A stretch of DNA of 64,000 nucleotides, taken from positions 57,547,982 through 57,611,981 of the forward strand of contig CM055099.1 in the NCBI GenBank assembly GCA_029204225.1, written 5' to 3'. Below, piece by piece: positions 13,829 to 25,229 of the stretch (the first letter of the stretch is position 1; every line of letters starts with the position of its first letter). The notes below the pieces were generated by a model. The model saw nothing but the letters and a program-made list of their open reading frames with translations. It was not told the origin of the DNA and did not search any database. The position numbers and the translations under genes are program-made. This stretch comes from Diphasiastrum complanatum. Lineage: Eukaryota > Streptophyta > Lycopodiopsida > Lycopodiales > Lycopodiaceae.

Positions 13829-14046
13829 TGTTGGGACTTAGTTTACTTCATGAAGTCTTCCACATGTGTGAAACACCTTTTGGTAATGAATGAATGCATG
13901 TAGAATGGTCTTTTTGCCTTAGATCTTGTCATTGATCTTAAATTTCAATCAATAGGTGATCTATAGTGCATGAGCCAAGCTTAGGAGATCAATTTCAAAC
14001 ATTAGGACATTCCCACATGTGTGAATTTTCACATGGTATCAAAGCC
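13829..14046 (+). repeat. Short LTR with primer-binding site in POL2 intron 12
   Basis: A segment starting TGTTGGGACTTAG at 13829 ends with TTTTCACA at 14033, immediately followed by TGGTATCAAAGCC (14034-14046), a close match to the initiator-tRNA-Met primer-binding site. The TG...CA ends and the position of the site support an LTR of about 205 bp. CACATGTGTGAA occurs twice inside it. No second LTR or coding domain was recognised directly downstream. Confidence 0.45.
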
Positions 14047-15499
14047 TACCTAAGTAGCGGAAGAATGATTTGTATCTCAACAAATGTTGTAGATGAAAAT
14101 GCAAAATGTCTCTACCAATAGCAGAAAAAGGGTCTTCTAGGAACTGTTTCTATTCCTAAAAGTTCGTGATTAGAAAAGGGTATTTGCTCTTGTTTTCCTT
14201 CCCAAGCTCATAAGTTCCTAAGGTACTTAAGGAACGACAAATTTTGTGAAGTCCTTAATTGATGCATTTCAATTTTTAGCGCAAAAAAAGCAGCAATTTG
14301 TCTTTCTTTCAGTATTTTATTTTATTTAGAGCCGTTGCTAAACGGAACAACTGTTCCTGAGGAATGTTTTCATATCCTTTCCTAAGGAAAAACTTTAGGA
14401 ACAGGTATCTTTGACAAGGACACAAGGCAGCCCTTGATGCAGCTTCCCCTCCCTAATGCCAAATTTGGTGGTTTCTAATCATGACACTTTATTAATCCAT
14501 GCAACCTTGGAATATTTTAGTATGAGACGTGGGGTAGCCTTGGGCCCCCTCAGCTTTGTTAAGTTGAAGTTTATTCTTTATAAGCTGAATTTGTATGAGC
14601 TTTTTTAAGCCTCTTTACTTTTTTGGAGTTTTTGGAGCTGTTTTAGCTCAACTTCACAATTTCTCTTTGCGTTTGTTGCATGGCTTAGCCACTCGAGCCT
14701 TGAGTCTTTCTCAAGGCACAAGAAAGATACGCACCCAGAAGCAGCTTTAGCTTGGTTGATGGATGTTGTACTTTTTGACGCACGGTTCCCCCAGTGGCAC
14801 CCGGATCGCTATTTTGATCATGTTTTTACACGACAAGGCATATACATGGTGGTAGGATTCCAAAATTGGTGACGAAGCTCAAGTTGGCCATCGTGCCAAG
14901 TGATTACAAGTACGGGGTCAAGATGACAATAGGCGAGGTTCAACAGATTTGGGATGAGATTGTCCCATGCTTGTTGTTGAAGATTCAAGATTATGTCTAA
15001 TCTTGCTAAGGTAGATTAAAGTCTAAGAAAAGAATGATTTGATTCTAAAAGTGATTCCATAGACTCAATACAAAAGGACTATGTGACTCATAGTTTGAAA
15101 TTTCGGCATAATGGTTCCTTGTTAGAATCAAAAGGTGATGGATATATCCATGATCTACCTTATGTGTCTGCTTCAAAATTGATCAATGGATAAAAAGTTT
15201 TGAGTACCACACTTACCTTTGTCACTTGAAAGATGTATCCTTTGTGAATGAATTCGTTACTCAATTTTTTTTTTCTATTAATGCATGACAATTGTCTAAT
15301 ATTGTACCTTTTAACGATTCTAATGTAGAAATTTTTTTGGTTGGAAGAGTTTTAGGAGATTTAGGCATGAGTTTGATGATGTGTTTCTTGAGCAATTGCC
15401 TGATTTTTTACCCTCTCTAGAGATCTAAACCATTAGATAAACCTTTTTCCAAATGGTTCCCCCGTATCACTTTTTCCACAAAGAATGGAGCCCAAAGGA

Positions 15500-16910
15500 A
15501 GAGGATGAAGTTGCTAGACAGCTTTAGGATTATTTTTGTATGGGCCATATTTGACCTAGCAAATCCCCTTGGGGAGCTCTTGTACTTTTAGTTGGCAGAG
15601 AAGCTGCAGGCTTACGCTTATTGGAGGGGTTAATCAATTATGCTTTGTTGAGATTCAATCCAATTTATATTTATATCTTCGGGATCTTTGTCAGACGATG
15701 ATTTATTTTGAAGTATTTCAATGGATTATGTGATTGGACTTCTTAAAATTGGGAAGAGTCTCAATGCCATTTGGGTAGTGGTTGACAAGTTAACCAAGAT
15801 GGGAGTAGTTTATCCCAACAAAGACTATTGTCAAGGCTTCAGAGGTTGTTGGGCACTTAGTGGGTTATGCCACCAAAGTACTGATAGGTAGGTTTACTAT
15901 GTGGGCCCCGCCACAATACATTGTACGGTTAGGAGTAATAAGTGCAAGGGCATTGGCATCCTGCCCATGTAAGCCCAATCCAATGAGCACGCTAATATGT
16001 TTAGTAGAATTTTTAGAACTAGGAATAAGCAACTTGGGGCATAAAATAAATAAAAATCCCAAAGTCAAGTTTGAGATGGTTCTAAGTTTGGAGGAACTCA
16101 TGTGAATCATATGACTATCCTCTCACTCCAAAATGAACACACATGATTCGTGTGAGGGGCATCCTTCTCAATTTTGAACCACATTTTACATGGAGGGCTT
16201 GGATTAGGATCCTTGCCATCCAGAACTAGCCAATCAGAGATCAGGGGCAGGGCTTTTCCCAAGAATAAAAAGGCACCTCTTGTACTCAGTTTCCATGTTT
16301 ATACATGAGGAGGAAATAATACTTGTTTGATAATTTGAACATCCTTGCACCTCACTCTCTCATCTCTCTTTTGTTGCGTTTTGCTATTTATGAATGCTCT
16401 CTAGTTAATTGCTTTTGCTATCTTCTTGTGTTTTTAGTGAGGTGAGAGAGGGGAAGGTGTAAGAGACCTCCCTTGCTTATTCATACTTGTGATTAGTTAG
16501 GTGGTTAATTATGGGTGGTTAAATAGGAAAGCCGTAAGGGAAAGCACTATTCCTTGGGAGCGAACTTGTGCGTGACATGTACTTGGAGGCCGCTTAGAGG
16601 TGCTCAATTTTCTGTTGAGAAATCATTTGGGTTGTTCGGTTTGTCGAACGATATTGTTGATGATCATGATTCCAAGTTCACTAGCAAGTTTTCACAGTCA
16701 GTCTTTGAAAAATTAGAAACTACTATTTGTCTAGCATCTTTTGATCACCTAGAATATGATGAGCAGACCAAACATACCAACTAGTCAATGGAAAATATGC
16801 TTTGGACATATGTTTCCAGCCGACGATCAGATTGGAAAACATACCTCCATGGTTGAATTCATGTACCATAGTGCAAGACATCTGCCACCAGATTTAGTCT
16901 TTTCATATAA
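15500..16910 (+). pseudogene. Chromovirus-like Gypsy RT and integrase remnants, POL2 intron 12
   Basis: RT entry residues (PSKSPWGA) can be read at 15555-15580. Integrase core follows at 15722-15815, with MDYVIGLLK and NAIWVVVDKLTK. Integrase resumes at 16620-16780 with NDIVDDHDSKFTSKF and VFEKLETTICLAS, then KTYLHG-like and FMYHSARH segments up to 16910. Stops and frame changes are frequent. The intervening 15896-16615 is an insertion that splits the integrase reading. It has TG...CA-like ends and a TATA-like region near 16263, so it may be a solo LTR. The flanking domains are clear; the identity of the insertion is inference. Confidence 0.6.
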
Positions 16911-17010
16911 GCGATGTTTCATGGGCCGATTCAAATCGACAATTCAAATCGGCCGATTCGTTCGATTTGAATCTGTTCGAATTGGCTTGTTTAGGTTTAA
17001 ATTGGAGGTT
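16911..17010. repeat. GATTCAAATC subterminal block, probable hAT-like element end
   Basis: Starts CGATGTTTCATGGGCCGATT and then repeats GATTCAAATC, GGCCGATTCG and GATTTGAATC. The leading CGATGTTT differs by one base from the CAATGTTT end of the complete element at 28302, which has the same words. No matching right end was found within the next kilobase. Confidence 0.4.
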
Positions 17011-17923
17011 TGAACCTTTGAAATTTTCTTTAGGTTTTTCCAATCTTGGGATTTTGTTATAGCCAAAAACGAGTGCAAATTCAGAGTTTAAACTTCACAT
17101 GAGGCCATTTATACTTTAATTGTGTTGAAATGTTGATATTCATTGATTTCAATTGATTATTATCTTATAACTTTTACGTTTGTGATTTTGTCATGACTTG
17201 TGATTGACTTGGTCAATATTTGGGCACTGGGTACTTAGTCAGGACTCAATGACTACTAACTAGTCTCTTGAAACTGGAAACTTGAGATTAATCATCAGCT
17301 AATGTTCATCCTCATCAACATACTCCTTTGACTCAAAGGTCTTTGTAGTTGATCAAAACAAATGGCTAGAAATAAAATCCGCTCCAAAGAAAAAAATGTT
17401 CCGCCGATTCTTTCCTAAGATTGCTGATTCTTTTGCATTTCAAACATGTTTCAAAAAGGCGTGCATGCAACATTGGCTTGCACAAACACCAACCTATCCA
17501 GTTGTGTCACGAGTCTGTTCCTCCTCTTCATGTGAAGCAGAGAGAACACACTCGAGTTCCTCTCACATGCAACTACTGCGTAGTCTTGGGAGAGCTTGAA
17601 TCGCCAGAGTCTGCAACATGGGAATGCCAATCTTGTACTTATCCCACCGTGAGATGAGTCACAACATGCTTAAGAAATTTGACAGATGATTTAGAAAGTG
17701 TAAATTTTAAACAATACAAATCAGACTTTGTCCAAATTTCAATCGTGATAAAAGGTCTTAGGAAAAGTGAGTACTGGTTGTTGGTCCTTGCTATCCCCAA
17801 AGGTGTCAATCAAACGCTGTCGGTTTGCATTCCCTATGGACTAGCATATGTAGCTGCCAACTAACCGGCCATCACTAGTGTCGCGCTACCAAAGCAGCTC
17901 CTCGTGGTGTCAATCAACCGTAC

Positions 17924-18604
17924 GTCCTACTCATAGATGCACCGAATCGCGATTCGCTGGGTCTGCGATTCGCGAATCGCGAGCCAGAATCGCAAATTTA
18001 TTTATTTATTTATTTTTTTCGGAAAAATAGCTTATGGCTGAAATTGTTTAAGGGGATCAATGGTCAAACCAGCGTTTTGCCTCTCAGAAGTGTAGTAGAT
18101 GAGGCACAAACAGATCTTATTTTCAGTAGCTATCCGGTTGTCATTTGCTCTGGTTTTCAGTACATGTTAATGCTACAGTTTGGACTATCAACTGTATGGA
18201 TGATGATCACTTTTGCAATCGTTTCACTGGAGATGTGTGTGCAATGTACATACAGTTGGGGGCATAAATATTGGGCCCTTCTCGGCGCGCATTTGGACCC
18301 CATTTTTATCTACACGGGGGCGGTAGCATTTTTATCTACAGTGTCTATATAGCAGGAAGCTCTAGGGGGTTCGGGGGGCGGTAAGTGGAGGGTTTGGGGG
18401 GCAACGCCCCCCAATGGTGGGGTCCGGGAACAATCATAATGCTCTCAATCAGAGCTTTCATCTGATACCCATATTGCCTAAAAAAATCAAAAAAAAAAAA
18501 ACACAATTCTACGCGATTTTGGGAAAATCCCGAAACGCGTTTCAGAATCGCGATTCGCGATTCTGAATTGCGATTCAGAATCGCAGTGCATCTATGGTCC
18601 TACT
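17924..18604. mobile_element. Miniature hAT-like transposon, copy 1, with 8-bp target duplication
   Basis: The element spans 17932-18596 (665 bp) and is flanked by the perfect direct repeat GTCCTACT (17924-17931 and 18597-18604). The terminal inverted repeats CATAGATGCAC / GTGCATCTATG are perfect over 11 bp. Just inside each end is a cluster of GAATCGC/GCGATTC words forming palindromes. The core carries the segment aaaatagcttatggctgaaat and a G-rich/C-rich stretch near 18365-18420. No transposase is encoded. An 8-bp duplication with short inverted ends is characteristic of the hAT superfamily. The core is shared with the copy at 25454. Confidence 0.85.
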
Positions 18605-19614
18605 ATATAGTGAATCTCTCTCAACATGGTCACCAATGCTCCTTCAAAGGAGGACCTAAATAAAGTGCTAATCTATAAGCGTTACCAATGGAAAGCAACT
18701 TAAAAACTTGAATCTGCTCTAGAAACCCTAAATCTTGGATGTTTATGCAATATAAAGCATGGGGTGAATCAATCTAGCATGAATGGTGAGTGATCCCTGT
18801 CTCCTAGGCCTTAAAAACTCCTAAAAAAGCCCTCAGAAAGCACATTTGAATGATAGGCTGCAAAAAAAAAAGCAAGTAAGGATCCTAAATCTATATGGGA
18901 AGCAATATCACTGAGGGAGATGCGACAATTGACACGTACTACAAAAAAACCTTTATACATCCTGTCGACATCAAAAATTTTCAAGAAACTTGAAAATAGG
19001 TCAAAAACTCACCATACAAAAAAAAACACAGAATAGAACACTACAGAGTTGGCTTAATCTGTAGTCATACCCTGCACAATGACTAATCACTGTGGCAAAG
19101 ACATTTGGCTCAAATTGGATCACAACCACCATTTTTGTGCACACCCTCCTCACTGGTGGCTCTACAAAAATGAGGACCCAGTTTATTTATATACAAATTT
19201 CAGGGTCTTGCAATGCCACCCCCAAAACCCCCCCCCACCCCCCCGGGCCCCAAAAAAGAAGCTTGTCCCAAATGTATCATTCTGAACCAAAAGGTTTGGA
19301 ACGGGTATCTATGTGGCTGAATCAACTTAAAATGAATATCAAGATGGGACATATGACAAAGAACATAAACAAAAGTGATTTATTTCATTGTTTATGACAC
19401 TCGTGCATTACTTGGACACTGCATCATATATGTCACTGCATCATGCACTAAACGTCGAGAAAATTAACCTAGGCGCAGGGCGTGCAGCGGCGTGTTGCTT
19501 CTCTTGGCAGGTCCATAAATGTGAAAATGACTTTGTTACATGCACCTTATCTCGAATTTGTTAACAATAGATTAGTATTGAAGATATGACTGAATCCAAG
19601 TTGCTTTTGATCAG
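18605..19614. other. 3' part of POL2 intron 12, no gene
   Basis: Contains a C-rich stretch at 19212-19250 and short random open frames. Nothing identifiable. Confidence 0.5.
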
Positions 19615-22600
19615 GGTGTTTATGAGACAAAAATGCCCTTGGTTTTGCAAGGACTACTTCAGCTTGGGTGTGTCTGTACAGTGGACGCTAAAGCACGAAA
19701 TTGCAATTCAAAAGATGGCTGGTCCTTGGATGATTTGCATATGAAAACAACAACTGAGTGCACGTATCTTTCAGATTCTCTCACTTTCATCTACTTATAT
19801 CACAGGTAACATGTCTGGTTCTGTTGATTTATAGCATTGCAAGTACAAGTGGTTCACGGTACCACTTATATAAGCTGAGGATATTATAGAAAACTGTTAC
19901 CTCTTTATGAAAACGTGTCCCCAAAACTATGCTGCTACGTCATTAGAATTTAGCAGTAGTTGTCACTGGAGCATGTAGAAGATGTTCACGTTCTGAATGG
20001 TTCACTGAGGGGCTAGGATGTTCAACGGTTAGCTGAATTTTTTTTCTCAAGCTTTCACATCGTAGAAGAAAAAACTATGGTCATGAGTGGCATATTTGAG
20101 TCTCTATGAAATACCAACATTCTAAGCATGTATAGAAAGAGTATTTCTTCCTGCCTGTGAAAAGTACTGCGATATTGATGAATTTCTCTTTTAATATTTG
20201 AGAAGAAAAGTCAAGTTATGGCTTTACAGATGCACTTTATAATTTATGTCTATCCGATCAGTTCGTAGATATCATATGCATACATTGTTGTTAAATATGT
20301 TGTCTAGTAAAAAATGTAATGCCTGATACAATCCCATGGAGTTCAACTCTAATTTTAGGTTTGCAATTTTGTAGATTTGTATGGTTTTAGCGTGATGAGA
20401 ATATGGATAAAATTATCACATAATAATACAGGTATTATTCATGTTCAATTGCTGTTCTATATGCATGCAAACCATCGATCCATACGGAAAGGAAGTTTGT
20501 GTCTACAGAGCAACACAAACTAGTCATTTTATGTGCAGAACACTTTTTTTTAGTTGGATGTATAATTTAGTTCTCAATATTGAGAAAGTTACTGAGATGA
20601 TATGTTGGATGTATAATACTGCAAAGTGAACAGGTAAAAATTCGTTAGAAGTGTAGACTAAATTTATTGGCCAAAAAAATGTTTTGGTACTGTAGGAAAA
20701 TATGTACAACAAGAGAGCCAGAGAGTGAGGTTGAGTTGACTTTGGAGGACTAGGTGTTTGTATGCTCGGAGTAACTTAGAGATGGATAGAATGGTGGCCG
20801 AGTACCTGTGGATCAAGGGAAGGAGCAATCTTTGTGGAAATTTGGCTGCAAAGCAAGACCCAAAGAGTTGATGAAGGTTATAATATTGAAGGTTTTTGTG
20901 GCTGAAAAACAGTAAGCTTCTCCCAAAGGCGTTCGTGCTAGCGTTCAATGAAACGAACAAAGTATAAGTATAGCCCCAAAAGTTTTGAATGTAGTCTCTG
21001 TTGGAACTTGTCTGTTGGATATGTTGGAAGTTGGAACTCAGAATAAGGATACACCTACCAAGCTGGATCAATCATAGCAATAATGATTCTTTTCCTGATT
21101 ACACACTGTAGATCAATAAAAGATCAGCTTGTCTTCATTCGCCTGTCAAAACACACTGCTCTCTCTCTTTCCTCCCGTTAATAGCCTTCTTATGCATGCA
21201 TGAAATATTGAGTATCTGAAAAGCAAGAACGAACCCTATTTCTTTAACAAGCTTTCCAGTTCCTCTGATCCAATCTAGTTCTCAATCTTGATTTTTGCTA
21301 TGAGAATTGGTTTGACTCTAAGGTGTGTATGTTGAACCATTTTTGTGAGATGAGAATCAGGCAAATGAAAGGTCCCCATGCATGAGAGACACTGAATGAA
21401 CAAGGACAGGACAAAAGAATTCTGAGGAATAATGTCGAAAATTGAGACAAAGTGGGTTCAATGGGTAGGCATCATATAATGACAGTGGATGATAATCAAA
21501 CACTTGATATGACTATGATGGTGAAGGAGAAGAAACAAACATTGAAGGACTTTCCACTAGTGGAAAATTCTTGAATAGAAGAGGAGCAATCAAACCTGAA
21601 ACTAGAGGATTAGAGCTCAAAGAAGCAGTTTGAGAGTGTGGTTCTTTAGAATTACGATAGAGATGATCGCGTCGTCTTTCTTATACATCCTCAGTTAGGA
21701 CATGGGGACTTTGCAGTATATCTTCCTTAATTCATGGATTGAATTTCTGTTTGTTTTGTTTTAGTCTTAACTAGCTGTAAGTCGGTATGATCTCTTTAGT
21801 GAAACGCTTATCCAGATGGAAACAGGGAGATAAATTCATATATTTAGTAAAAGATGGAACTCTAGTTTGACAGCAATACTACTAGTCGCTCACATCTAAG
21901 CTCCGTTAAATACTTGGAGCTCTACCCTCTCAGTTCTCTGTTGAAATGATCATTATAACGGCAAACTGATAGGTTTTTGGGTGCATGCAGCTGTTCAGAC
22001 ACAAGAGGTATGTATGCTCTCTATGCACCTATAGCCAATACAGTACTGGTTATTGTTGTAAATCCTTTTAGCAACAAGGAAATATCTTCAGCCCAACTAG
22101 AGAGGAATTTCCGTGATTCTCTACGAGGAATTCAAGGACTAATTGGAGATGTAAACATGGAGCACTCCAATCTCAGTTTTAGGGTAATACTCAATGTGCC
22201 AATATCACTACTACTGTCTATTTAAGGCTGGCAATGAATTTCATTGACAGCCATTGGATGTTGCTTATCTTTAAAGTTCAAATCAATCTGGAAATTTAGT
22301 TGGTTTGCCATTCAAGATGACAATTTCGAATGGACTTACAGATATGATCGACTAGAATTTCTAATTTTTGGTTGCTAATGCTTTTCTTCTGCAGGTTGAT
22401 TATGCGATAAATAATTCGGATGCAGGCAAGCAGTTACAAAGGGCTATTAATGAGTACAGGTGCTTGCAGTAGTTCTGCAAAAATCCAAACTCTCTGCTCT
22501 TCATTCTCTCTGTGAAATTTCTATTCATCAATTATGAAAGCATCGATGGTCAAATACATCCACTGTGATCATAGCACTGTCTCAAGCCTCAAATGCTCTG

Positions 22601-23777
22601 TACAGAACTCTTGTCAAATGTTTGCAACATAATTCATTTCAGATATAAATTTTTTTCTTTTACCTCAAAATATCAAAACGTTTAATTGAAATCCCGTGGG
22701 TTTGGAATGGCATCTTAATAGAAGTGCTGGAATCCGTGCAAATTTGGTAATGCTTTATTTATTGAGTATGTTTCGCTTGAAAAAAACCTAGCCCCTCCAG
22801 ATTTTCTTTTGTCTTGTCACGGAATGGTGATAGTGCTCAAATTTGTTGTTTGTATTTCATCTCCAGAGTTGGGTTATCTTATGGTATTCAGGGATCAACA
22901 CCCAGGGCCTACTATTGCTATGATTGAGTGTCCTTCTGTGGCTGCGGTTACCTCAGCTGCTCCTGCTCTTGCAGAGTTTCCACACATTCTAGTTTCCTCA
23001 AATGCTCGTGATAGTCAGTATCAGGTAAAGCACACTACTCCATAAAATAAAAACTTCTCCCTACTCGTGTCACTTTTCTGTACCCAAGCTTTGAATGGCA
23101 AAAGTTTTCTCCTTCCTTTTCAATGATGAAGTACAACTAAAAAGAAGTTAATTTGAAGTGCAGGCACTTGGATGGCAGCCAGTAGCAGCAAAAGTAGCTA
23201 TGCAACGTTGTGGAGCATCATGTACTTGGCTTGATGAAAGGATTAGGCTATCTCGATATGCCCATGTATGATGCTTTGTTGAGATTTTTTTGTTCTTGAG
23301 GACCTTAAATTGAATTTGTCATGAACAAATAACTTGAAGCATTATGATTCAGCTATCAATTGCTCAAATGCAGGTTCCTCTGGGGAACTTTGAATATGAC
23401 TGGCTGCTTTTCATTGCCGATCTATTCTATGCACGTGCTTTACGAGATCATCAGCAGGTACAATTTTTGCACTTTGTGCCCTTGCAGGATTGTACTGTGG
23501 TATATTATAGGTTTGTTACGTAGTCTGTGAATTTCTGTTGAATCTGTAAATTGTGTACACTGTATGTTAAAAAATTTAAACTCGAAGGACATTCTAGCTG
23601 TAAACTTTCAGTGGTATTCCTGGGCAGAAGATGTATACCCATTGTCTTATTGTGCTACTTGAGCCTTGTTTTACATCTAATCTCCTTGATTTGCAATTTC
23701 AGGTACTTTGGATTTCCGATGATGGTATCCCTGACCTTGGCGGCATGCCAGAAGATGAACCTAGTTTTGCAGATGAA
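19615..23777 (+). CDS. POL2A: DNA polymerase epsilon catalytic subunit, exons 13-19 in window
   Basis: Exons 19615-19805, 21991-22183, 22395-22459, 22892-23024, 23164-23265, 23374-23457 and 23703-23777 join in frame. Recognisable segments are GVYETKMPL, LQLGCVCTVD, LYAPIANTVLVIVVNPF, RDQHPGPTIAMIECP, HVPLGNFEYDWLLFIADLF and VLWISDDGIPDLGG. They match the non-catalytic C-terminal half of POLE, which has a degenerate polymerase fold and serves as a scaffold in the replisome. For the exon at 22892, the acceptor 'attcag' was chosen over an earlier 'ctccag' at 22866 because only the later site keeps the reading frame after the phase-2 donor at 22459. Intron 13 (19806-21990) contains no clear gene. 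Intron 19 (23778-25229) contains a hAT remnant. Confidence 0.93.
19806..21990. other. POL2 intron 13, no recognised gene
   Basis: 2.2 kb without exon signals that fit POL2. From about 20690 to 21760 base composition and wording look retrotransposon-derived (tgttggaacttg, tgttggatatg near 20999-21023), but no domain could be read on either strand with confidence. Confidence 0.4.
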
Positions 23778-23889
23778 GTAATTCTTGGATTTTTTTTGCG
23801 TCCTACATGTTTTTCGAAGTCATCAGCCTATCTCACTCTTATGAACAGTTGGCTGTAGTCACTGCTAGAGTCAAATTATTGTTAGCACA

Positions 23890-24545
23890 GGGGATAGTTG
23901 CCCATTCCAGGACGGAAAGCGTTCCAGGAACGTGACCAAATTTTTAAAAAAAATGTACTTAATTAAGAAAGGAAAAAAAACATCAAAATTTGATTTCATT
24001 TTGGGTTTAGTGGTTTAAGGTTTTATGCACTGTTTTGGGGGGTTGTCTCGGGCAGCCTTTAAAAACCATAAAACACTAATGATGAGCCACCATAAGATTA
24101 ATCAACCACAAATTGACAAAACCATAAAATTATTAACAAAACCATAAAGTTATTCAAGAACCATGAAACATTATAGATGAAACATTACAGACACAAACAT
24201 AACCACCATATAATGAGAACAGGCCCTAGAGATGGGCCATAATTGTAAAAAACACATCCATAAAATAGTTGTGCATTCGCTTTATGCATGATACTTTAAG
24301 AAACAATGCATGTGTGATCAAATAGCACTATGAATAAAATCTTAAGGTGAGACATCATCTGCGCCTAAGAGGGGACTCTCTCTGACGTCTGATGAAAGGG
24401 CCACTAGCTGCCCAGGTCTGCCTCTACCTCTACCTCTAGCAGACGGACACCTGCCCTGGCTAGATCTGATGCCTAATTCTCTAGGTCTGCCCCTATCCCT
24501 GCCCCTAGGTATGGGTGGGGCGGTAGATGTACTAGCGGCACATGT
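23890..24545 (-). pseudogene. hAT transposon fragment with Arg-Gly-rich tail remnant, POL2 intron 19
   Basis: The left side (23890-23945) has GGAAAGCGTTCCAGGAACG, like the GGAAC blocks elsewhere. On the minus strand, from about 24545 to 24345, one can read PRGRDRGRPRE followed by ARGRGRGRPGQ and an acidic end before a stop. This resembles the RG-rich, acidic C-terminal tail of the hAT transposase pseudogene at 37118-39916. The transposase core is missing, so this is probably an internally deleted, nonautonomous derivative. Ends and target duplication were not found. 24546-25229 shows nothing more. Confidence 0.4.
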
Positions 24546-25229
24546 TGGCCTCTATTGATCTGGCTGCACATACAAGTCAGCTAGCAAATTTACCAAATGG
24601 GAACCATAATTTGAGAATAGAATCACTAAAATCATGCAGCTGATCACAATGACATACCACAAATCCCAACGACAAAAAACAGCGAGCAGATGAGTCCCTC
24701 AGCAAGTCGCCATATCTCAGCTAGGCACACTTCCATAATGAAGGAAAATGTAAAGTAGGGAGATTGCGGGCAGCAGGTTACTAAACACTATTTTTCTGGC
24801 ATTTAGACTGTACATTCTGACCCAGTATTGCCGTCACATATTATGCAGTGGAAAATGATTTTGAAAAGCGCTTTCTTCTGCAACTCAATTACTCCTAATT
24901 TTACAGTTACATTCTCTTTTACTAATTTTAGAAGTTTAAATATCTGGGATGTCCATCAATCATGATCCACAACAGTCAAAGATTGCTTACTGCCCAAGTT
25001 TGCTATGTTTATGCACATCAACAATGCCAACACTCAGTTAAGGCCCATCCAAGCTTGGGAAACATTTTACTCGCTAGAAGTTGCACTTCAGAAACATTTG
25101 AAAATTTATATCATCTTCAGTTGAAATTGTTATCTTTATTGAAGCTTCTCAGGATGCTTCTTCTTAAAATCAGCATGCAAGGTCTCCCCTCCATAAATTT
25201 TGATGTCTAGGATATATTTTCAAATGCAG

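Noticed and set aside
20664-21071. 135-codon minus-strand open frame in POL2 intron 13
   Set aside because: No recognisable domain, and the plus strand there looks like retroelement-derived sequence; chance is likelier.
22866-22891. Alternative splice acceptor 'ctccag' for the POL2 exon at 22892
   Set aside because: Using it leaves the reading frame and meets a stop; the later 'attcag' restores the expected protein.
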